Below the pieces are notes generated by a model. The model worked only from the letters and a program-made list of their open reading frames with translations, did not search any database and was not told the DNA's origin. Both the position numbers and the translations under genes were made by a program. Shown one piece after another: positions 59,801 through 64,000 of a DNA stretch of 64,000 nt. Within the stretch, counting starts at the first letter, position 1. Each line of letters opens with the position of its first letter. The DNA comes from Prostheceraeus crozeri (taxonomy: Eukaryota > Platyhelminthes > Polycladida > Euryleptidae): positions 1 through 64,000 of the forward strand of contig CAJQUW010011567.1 in assembly GCA_907163375.1 (NCBI GenBank), written 5' to 3'.

Positions 59801-62412
59801 AGAAGTTCACACATTATCCATAGTATATGAGCAGAAAGTTCATGTCAATGAATTAAATATGTTAGCAGCCCTATATGCGTGTCTGCTCTAAAATAGCCCA
59901 TTCAACTGTTGCTGAGAAAGCTAGAAAAAAAGTTGTTTCTTAATATCAATGCAGAACCGGGACACATCGGCTACTTGCCGCCGTGAAACATCACATAAGA
60001 CTGCGAAGAACGGCTAATTGCATCTGTACATTAAATCGATGGAATTTCATTAGTCGAATGATCCATGATGGCCCATCTTGAATTGACCTACTTGTAATCG
60101 TCAAGTGCCTGTACAAATATTTCGCAATGTATTTTGAGCATACCATTTTTTATCAAAATTCGGATAGCAATCCGTAGAATCTGTGGGATTACAGGATGCG
60201 AAATTAGAACATTGCAACTTCCATAGTTGAAGAGGGATGGAGATAAACATGCGAATTTTTCAACCGAATGGCTACTCACTACATCTTTGAACTGGGCTTC
60301 CCTCTGCAGTACAGTGGCGATGGATTGAGTTTGGAACCTTTTCATCAGCGCCGGATGCAGGCGGGTTTGAAATACAGGCAAGAAATGGCGAGCCGAATTG
60401 ACAAAGTCACTGAAAAGATTTCAATATTTAGATTAAACTTTTAGATGTGTCGGGTGTGATTTCTTGCGAAAAAATGGCGAAATACATGTATGTGTATACA
60501 CTGTTTTATTGCTGACACTTTTCGATCCATGATGAGTCAGAAAATAAATTCGGTTCACCATTGACCTAATTGCTCAATTTATAAAACGAAGACAAGGTCA
60601 GTAATAAAATGTATTGAATAGCTTTCGACTACGTCTTTGTCAATTCAATAAAACAGCAACTACCTCTAACAGAGCAATAAGAAAAGCTCTTCTTGTTAAG
60701 ACTGTTTATCACATCTTCTTCTTAGTGTTCATTGCATTTACGATATGGCTTCAGATGCTTGGTGGACATCGATCCCGTTGTTGGTCTTAACCCATTAAGC
60801 ATGCACTCGTACTTAGCAAAAGATTAGAAGGTGAAAATTTCGCTTTTTCGTTTGAACACGTCGCAACTTAAGCTGTCACTTTTTACTGAGACTCAGAGGA
60901 TAAGAAGCTGGTGAGAACAATGCATTTCTCTATATCACCATTCATTAAATTGCTACTTTCTGGACTCTGTCTGGTGACGCACGAAAAAAACGATTATTGA
61001 AAGCATGCTTTTACTTCAATTTTTTGTCCATTCTATTCTGATTCATCATGGATCGAAAGGTGTCAACAATAAAGTTGTACGTGTAAACGCACAGCAAGAT
61101 AGTGCTACTCATATTGATTTCACAAGAAGTGCCATACGAACTATGTAGGAACGTTAATGATGGCACAAAGCAAATTTATAAGGAGATTATCATCGTTAAC
61201 CCTTGAAGCAACATGAAATATAACTAAGGAACATATGCAAGCAACATGAAATATTATTATGAAGCAGTTACGTTTACCAATACATTTGAGAAGGAACAAT
61301 GTCACCAAAAACATTTATGGAATATTATGAAGACCATGTAACTGAGTAACTACGCGAGCGCTTTCGTGGCCTCTCTTCAGACGCAAAACGGCCGAAGTAA
61401 CGAAGTTAACTAGAACATAATAATAACTATTCACACAAGGTTATACGAACCAATGACTTTAGGGCATGACGTAACTATGTCCAGATGACAGAAAAGACAA
61501 TAAACGTGTAAATGGTGTGACAAGACTGGTAAACGTGGAAAGGGACATGGCTACCAAGGTAACAACAAACTATACAGACTGCTTCTGTACACATAATGGA
61601 GGGCTTTTGTTCAAAATATATACAGCCTCCAAGATGCGTAATGACAAAGAAAAAAATAAGAACATAAAATTGAAAAGTAAGAAGAAAAATAGTCTTTTTC
61701 CACATTTACCAGTCTTGTCACACCATCTACACGCGTATTGTCGTCTCTGTCATTCATAGTTACGTCATGCCATAAAGTCATTGTTTCATCTAACCTTGTG
61801 TGAATATTTATCATTATGTTCTAGCTAACTTCGCTATTTCGGCCGTTTTGCGTCTGAAGAGAGGCCACGAAAGCGCTCGCGTAATTGCTCAGTTACATGT
61901 TCTTCATAACATTCAATGAATGTTTTTGGTGACATTGTTTCTTCTAAAATATCATTAGCTGAATATTTCTTTCTGTAGAAGAATACTTCCAATAACAACG
62001 TAAGCTTTTATGCAAATCTTCCTCACAGCTCAAACAGCGTGATAGCGCTCCAACCCAGTAGATTCTGAGGAGTCAGTTTAGCTGGAGGCTGTCCATTAGG
62101 TGCGAAGAATTCTCCATCTTTGTAAGTCAGATCCAGACCAAACACTTGAACGATGAGAAGACTATTCGGGTCCTGATACGGCCTGGCGACCTGCAATCAC
62201 AACAATGGTAAAGACGCCGACGAGGATGATGTCATGAGAAACACTCACATAGAGGTCATCATTCCACACGGGAGACTTGAGCTGAGATTGATAATCGAGT
62301 TGGGTGATCAATATCTCCTCATCTATGCCCCATCCTCTGCCGGTGCGAGGTTCCTGTTGGCTGGCTGTTCTACCCAAGAAGAATTTAACAACAGCGAAGC
62401 ACAAGAGACCAT
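44602..62412 (-). CDS. Host gene, 3' part: five exons, C2-like region
   Basis: Minus-strand exons at 62412-62249, 62190-62027, 60409-60280, 44981-44910 and 44853-44602 all have AG acceptors and GT donors, and every junction agrees in codon phase (X/AT, 0, CT/T, 0, 0), giving about 259 residues to the stop. Introns are 58 bp, 1,617 bp, 15.3 kb and 56 bp. The protein has beta-rich text (VKFFLGRTAS, EEILITQLDYQS, PVWNDDLY, SLLIVQVFGLDL, NLLGWSAITLFE, NSARHFLPVF) resembling a C2 domain with its Pro-x-Trp-Asn and Gly-Trp strands. It ends with a charged, probably helical tail (EKKAAAEAMTKD, FREEGRRFREAFRALAERL). The family name is not certain; a cilia-type or coiled-coil C2 protein such as CCDC17 is a guess. 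Earlier exons lie beyond 62412. No polyA signal was found. Confidence 0.8.
44910..44981 (-). CDS. 72-bp penultimate exon of the C2-like gene
   Basis: The acceptor ATTTTCAG and donor AGG/GTGAGT bound exactly 24 codons (DADSIIVSLADGHD through STEMPRDLR), phase 0 at both ends. Confidence 0.78.
45756..46312. mobile_element. 557-bp foldback MITE in the large intron
   Basis: CGCTTTTTTAGTCACGAGG at 45756 is mirrored by CCTCATGACTAAAAAGCG ending at 46312. The match continues inward for about 270 bp per arm (for example CCGTTTTCTGTTCATCCAAA at about 45978 and its complement near 46070) with scattered differences and a small loop. No coding capacity. Confidence 0.9.
47531..47575 (-). repeat. Dispersed CTGGCTGCCGGACTA motif, copy 2
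   Basis: The minus strand reads CCCTGCAGAAACTCGTTCTG then GCTGCCGGACTAATGG, matching the copies at 24880-24952 and 48218-48278. Confidence 0.7.
48218..48278 (+). repeat. Dispersed CTGGCTGCCGGACTA motif, copy 3
   Basis: Reads TCATTTTCGGGCTCTCTCCC then GAAGAAACTCATTCTATCTG and CCGGACTACATG. Same family as at 24880 and 47531. Confidence 0.7.
49175..49285 (-). repeat. tRNA-derived SINE head
   Basis: The minus strand has TGGCGCACTGG (49271-49261, box A) and GGTTGAACCC (49226-49217, box B) 34 bases apart. Further on is GTCAGGAAGGGCATGCGGGC, a word nearly shared with the 5' region of the RTE LINE at about 28265-28290. That suggests a SINE that borrowed RTE sequence. Confidence 0.6.
50270..52795 (+). 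mobile_element. 5'-truncated CR1-like LINE in the large intron
   Basis: A truncated endonuclease, a complete reverse transcriptase and a short 3' end with an (ATC)n-type microsatellite (ATTATCATCATCATCA at 52777-52793). 5' truncation and a short microsatellite tail are typical of CR1-group insertions. It lies opposite in orientation to the host gene. Confidence 0.88.
50284..52713 (+). CDS. LINE endonuclease (partial) and reverse transcriptase, open frame
   Basis: The frame is open for about 810 codons. It starts inside the AP-endonuclease domain (EYHWLRQDRDSNGGGIII, VTVIVVYHPYW, HIVILGDVND with the catalytic Asp, FPTRGANTLDIVITN, GRSDHKGVFV with the final Asp-His). It continues with the linker and RT: KSNSCGPEGLPGFFYRN, DEYRPISILPFPSKILEKLI, VLAVDFRKAFDCISHN (first Asp), GVPQGSVLGPLLFTLYINDL, IVAYADDVTLLHLD (YADD), WAASKRLVINAMKTKTM, LKILGVFFQSDLSWSSH. 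The 5' part of the endonuclease and any ORF1 are lost, so it cannot move alone. The uninterrupted RT suggests a recent insertion. No in-frame start was assigned. Confidence 0.9.
52796..53348. other. Intron DNA, nothing recognised
   Basis: No exon, element end or RNA gene seen. Confidence 0.4.
53349..53470. mobile_element. 122-bp MITE-like unit
   Basis: AAGGCTGGGGGAGG at 53349 is mirrored by CCACACCCAGCCTT ending at 53470. The interior is rich in AAACCGGT/AACCGTT words. Non-coding. Confidence 0.55.
53471..53862. other. Intron spacer, nothing recognised
   Basis: AT-rich DNA ending at the TA that flanks the Tigger element. Confidence 0.4.
53863..56354 (-). mobile_element. Tigger/pogo element with intact transposase, 2.5 kb
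   Basis: CAGTCAACTCTCGATATAGC at 53863 and the inverted right end (rc CAGTCAAACCTCGGTTAGCG, finishing at 56354) are classic Tigger ends, flanked by TA on both sides. The subterminal word GCGACGGTCGCTATA is repeated near both ends (about 53920-53935, 56210-56225, 56310-56325). It contains one uninterrupted transposase gene on the minus strand, and sits in the large intron of the C2-like gene in the same orientation. Confidence 0.95.
54197..55771 (-). CDS. Tigger/pogo transposase, uninterrupted, 524 aa
   Basis: The ATG at 55771-55769 (MASRKILTAKRR) is preferred over an upstream non-ATG extension of 18 residues. Order: CENP-B-type helix-turn-helix (residues about 8-60, with KISEQFGVGKTQIQSII), Tc5/CENP-B DNA-binding domain (about 75-145, with FSASQGWLSNFKKRH), and a DDE_1 catalytic domain with Asp175 (FNCDETG), Asp281 (LLLLDNAPSH) and Asp312 (TSVLQPLDQG), the last two separated by 30 residues as in Tigger. 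An acidic tail (EGSEDEDD, EESEDDDSD) follows. Residues 512-519 (QSTIDNYF) match the PCNA-binding PIP box, a feature known in Drosophila pogo transposase. Length and all motifs are normal for the family. It cuts and reinserts the element at TA. Confidence 0.95.
   Translation of the reverse strand: MASRKILTAKRRALTLDRKAEVLQLSSTLSAKKISEQFGVGKTQIQSIIKRKAEVLEEIEKGSNREAKRLKFGHSHHEELENAVFEWFTRKRAMNMAINGPIIQAEALRVAKELNISSFSASQGWLSNFKKRHNICAVKLSGERASVDPVVVEDYKKRLPLLLHGYDMKDIFNCDETGILFRAMPDRSLHVRGDDAAGGKKSKERLTLLLCVNAVGDFEKPLVIGKAARPRCFKGCNMQKLPVTWTHNKKAWMTSRIFQDWLNSLNSKMARQGRKILLLLDNAPSHPHDVRYTNVKLLFMPSNTTSVLQPLDQGIIATVKRQYQQRLLNFVILKAESMDGDVNSVHKSIDVHLSITWMSEAISACRPETVSKCFRRTGVSEDTVGNEATVGEESAGEGSEDEDDIPLAQLFEKAVNGLKLKDPITFNEFISSEGQTESFEDNPYTAPTIQEDNEESEDDDSDFPTALQPFHINEMLDTLRRHFNATGMEKSSAAVMALWNSYEKESTARRRQSTIDNYFKRDSQ
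56355..57549. other. Intron DNA between two Tigger elements
   Basis: No exon was supported. Several TTCTGTTAAA/TTTAACAGAAAC words with CAGTTTCAAA around 56960-57140 look like an old degenerate inverted repeat. Confidence 0.4.
57550..59627 (+). mobile_element. Second Tigger/pogo element, core-deleted, 2.1 kb
   Basis: CAGTAGACTCCGCTTAAACG at 57550 and the inverted right end (rc CAGTAGACTCCGCTTAATCG, ending at 59627) are flanked by TA. The subterminal words CGGGAAATCCGCTTAA at about 57588 and 59564 repeat the theme. It encodes a different, broken transposase on the plus strand. Confidence 0.93.
58078..59427 (+). pseudogene. Tigger transposase with deleted catalytic core
   Basis: Readable parts: LSLTDKIKLLREL and FGVSTSQVSRLV (helix-turn-helix, about 58078-58190); LWLHQKTSQGSRISGPI and FSPSDGWLDRWKK (Tc5-type domain); after a frameshift near 58425 RHNVVYKKQYGEKL, DIFHADETGLYFRA (first catalytic Asp), TVLFCVNMTGTEKLPILVIG; a stop at about 58787; then directly GHYRSTLNSRI and ITNCFRKACSRK. 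The block with the second and third catalytic Asp (LLxDNCxAH and LQPxDQG) is missing, about 100 residues. The last 213 codons (58786-59427) are open and end with an acidic run and KQQTLDDFL, a PIP-box-like sequence. Confidence 0.9.
59628..60279. other. Intron DNA, nothing recognised
   Basis: Start of the 15.3-kb intron (minus strand), next to the donor at 60279. Confidence 0.45.
60280..60409 (-). CDS. 130-bp exon of the C2-like gene
   Basis: The acceptor AATCTTTTCAG ends at 60410. The exon begins T/GAC and completes the CT/T codon of the previous exon. It encodes DFVNSARHFLPVFQTRL through REAQFKDV and ends with donor GATGTA/GTGAGT. Confidence 0.82.
60535..60690 (-). repeat. Solo PLE terminal repeat in an intron
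   Basis: The segment from AAATTCGGTTCACCATTGAC through ATAAAACGAAGACAAGGTC to AACAGAGCAATAAG matches the terminal repeats at 35157-35315 and 36971-37160. No PLE coding sequence is nearby, so this is a solo end. Confidence 0.85.
60613..60649 (-). ncRNA. Hammerhead-like motif in the solo PLE repeat
   Basis: Same fold as the copies at 35194-35230 and 37056-37092. It differs at the N7 position (C instead of U) and at the cleavage-site base (A instead of C), both positions where a hammerhead tolerates change. Helix I ATTGAA/TTCAAT and the helix II stem are unchanged. Confidence 0.5.
60691..61284. other. Intron DNA, nothing recognised
   Basis: Between the solo PLE repeat and the foldback MITE within the 1.6-kb intron. 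No exon or repeat end seen. Confidence 0.4.
61285..61950. mobile_element. 666-bp foldback MITE with 250-bp inverted arms
   Basis: The left arm (61285-61538, containing AACAATGTCACCAAAAACAT and CGCTTTCGTGGCCTCTCTTC) is mirrored by the right arm (61700-61950) at high identity, with a 161-bp loop. No coding capacity. It sits in the 1.6-kb intron of the C2-like gene. Confidence 0.92.
62027..62190 (-). CDS. 164-bp exon of the C2-like gene
   Basis: The acceptor TGTGATTGCAG precedes GTC at 62190. It encodes VARPYQDPNSLLIVQVF, LDLTYKDGEFFAPNGQPP and QNLLGWSAITLFE. The donor is GAGCT/GTGAGG. The frame would read a stop right after the donor if unspliced, so the splice matters. Confidence 0.82.
62249..62412 (-). 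CDS. 164-bp exon of the C2-like gene (most 5' one found)
   Basis: The acceptor TTTTCATCTTCAG precedes AT at 62412 (phase 1 entry). It encodes GLLCFAVVKFFLGRTAS, GWGIDEEILITQLDYQS and SPVWNDDLY. The donor is CTCTAT/GTGAGT, and the intron that follows is only 58 bp. Confidence 0.82.
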
Positions 62413-63379
62413 CTGAAGATGAAAATATCAAAGTGTTAGTGACAGGCAAAAAGTAAACAAAAATGAGCTTCCCAAATGCGTAAGTAGCGGACCTAGGCCT
62501 ACAGCGGACTGGTCAGCCAACTTTGTGGACTCTTCTTGACATCTTTGTTAACCTTGTTGAAGTGTTGACATTTGTTTTGTACTGCACAATCGAGCTAAAT
62601 TTGTTCGGCTTGCATTCATATCTATCATGACGAACGGTAGTATCATCAAACAGTGACGGCAAGGATATCTGCTTCCCTGACGAAGACGCTCAATCTTCTC
62701 CCTAAGAATTATCATCATTCTACCACTTGATTTATATAGACCACCTCGCTCTGCACAGAACAAGCAGAGGCATGAGAAACGATTTCTTTGAGATGTGACA
62801 GAATGTTCACAATATTTCGTCAGCGGATAAGTCACTGGTTGATGAGAAGCACGCGTTTGTAGTTGGTCAACCGTGGTTGCTCTGATATTGATTTTGACAC
62901 AACTTAAGGCTTTTTCAATTTGACATTTTGTTAAACACCAGAATGCACTGTTTCTGTGTAGCACCATTGTCGACCACTTTTTTAGATATAGAATTCAACT
63001 GAAAAAATTCGATCAGCAACAATGTAATTCTCTTAAAGAATGCCAGAACGAACATGCTTCAGTGCTATGCGCTTCAGCATCATCATTGTAGGCTTCCTTA
63101 AATCGGATCCCAATTCTTCATTGCTTACGGACTAGCCAAACTTGGATCCCCGCTACATGGGTAATCACATCTGGGACAATCGTCAACGCGGAGGAGAAAG
63201 GATTCTGCAATCCTGGGATGTCAACTTAAATGCACTTGTACATGTATTTAAATGACTACTAACTTGTAATGTAACAGGTCGTGAATCACCGATGAAAACA
63301 TATGTTCAGTAGCAAATTACATTGATGGTTGTAAAAAATAAAAAAAGAAAGAAAACCTCAACCAGAAAGCACTCGGCAA
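62413..63379. other. Intron or upstream DNA of the C2-like gene
   Basis: A minus-strand frame 62967-62548 (139 residues) has no recognisable domain and no donor that fits the phase-1 entry of the exon at 62412. No upstream exon could be placed. Confidence 0.35.
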
Positions 63380-63960
63380 TTAAGAGATGCCGTTTGTGAT
63401 GGAAGGGATTGCGAGGGACCGCTTTAACCAAAGCGATGCATTACCCCGTTGGAGAGTCACGGTCAGACGTCGGAATACATGAGTTGCTGCTAGTCCATCG
63501 CTGTGTGGGCGTGGTCGGCGATCCTTTAAATTGTTAAGATGACGGCTTCGGTCCATCCTCCAAGCGCCTCCACTGCGAGCGGGATGAAGGTGATTCCGGC
63601 GTCTGAGCAATGGGATCCGTGGGCATTTCGCTTTTTTGGATTCAGCAGTCGTTTTTGCGTAGCCGGGGTTGGTGGAGCTGGATGAAATGAGAGCGGACTG
63701 CAGGGGTGAGACAACGGTCACGTCTGGGGCCGCTGCATGACCTCGGCTCCAAGTGTGAAGGAACACATCAGCAGGGCGAGCCTGAAAGCCTCGGATGAGA
63801 TTGGGAAACTCCTTTGAAGGATACAGTCTCGCTTACTTTGCAGTGGCAAAAAGGACAGACATCTCGTAGGCGATTGTGACGAGCCGTTCGTTCCTGCCAG
63901 TGCACAGTGGGCCAGAGGGTGGCCAAAAATACGAAAATCGAAATTCGCAAATTCAATTGG
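63380..63960 (-). pseudogene. Retroelement C-terminal coding relic, frameshifted
   Basis: Minus-strand pieces in order: ERTARHNRLRDV, VFLHTWSRGHAAAPDVTVVS, then in another frame SDAGITFIPLAVEALGGW, then RRLTVTLQRGNASLWL. Together they match a conserved module often found at the C-terminal side of reverse transcriptases in marine-animal elements (RHNxLRDV, PADVFLPxWSxGxPAAxDVTVxSP, FxPLAVExLGGW, RxxxxLQRGNAxL). At least two frameshifts and an amber-type stop; inactive. The rest of the element would lie outside the window or is lost. Confidence 0.65.
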
Positions 63961-64000
63961 TTTTATGATTTTTTTTGTTCATAATACCCGTGAACCTCTG

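Noticed and set aside
62548-62967. An upstream exon of the C2-like gene
   Set aside because: The 139-residue frame has no fitting donor or protein similarity, and its composition looks random.

Overview
This is 64 kb of an AT-rich animal genome. The evidence is a spliced gene with GT-AG introns and matching codon phases, a C-type lectin exon, a signal-peptide exon, and many metazoan-type transposons. The mix of RTE and CR1-type LINEs, Penelope-like elements (PLEs), pogo/Tigger, two mariner lineages (DD41D and DD37D), piggyBac, tRNA-derived SINEs and hammerhead-ribozyme repeats suggests an invertebrate, probably marine. The phylum cannot be fixed from the sequence. No rRNA gene, intact tRNA gene, CRISPR array or bacterial-type operon was seen.

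Layout. 1-19 kb: mostly non-coding, with a decayed mariner (1107-2935), one possible membrane-anchor exon (4508-4721), a signal-peptide exon (11454-11727, minus), a C-type lectin exon (13335-13582, minus), a degenerate piggyBac (14056-15429) and a tRNA-derived SINE head joined to a canonical hammerhead core (18828-18869). 19-45 kb: dense nested transposons. These are a TA-flanked mariner split by a MITE at its start codon, a Penelope-like RT/GIY-YIG relic, a 3.5 kb RTE LINE interrupted by a 256-bp hAT-like MITE, a pogo-like element holding a LINE relic, a PLE relic bounded by inverted terminal repeats, a DD37D (maT-type) mariner, a 47-bp perfect hairpin and several foldback families. 44.6-62.4 kb: the 3' part of one host gene on the minus strand, five exons in matching phase. 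Its 15.3-kb third intron holds a CR1-like LINE, a Tigger element with an uninterrupted transposase, a second Tigger missing its catalytic core, and foldback MITEs. The far right end (63.4-64.0 kb) is a frameshifted retroelement coding relic.

How the parts relate. Only the 44.6-62.4 kb gene can be assembled into a multi-exon host gene. The lectin and signal-peptide exons are probably pieces of separate minus-strand genes. Nearly everything else is mobile DNA. The most notable thread is a set of hammerhead-type sequences in two unrelated repeat types (a SINE and PLE terminal repeats). Both have a palindromic helix-III segment, which is what a dimeric ribozyme needs.
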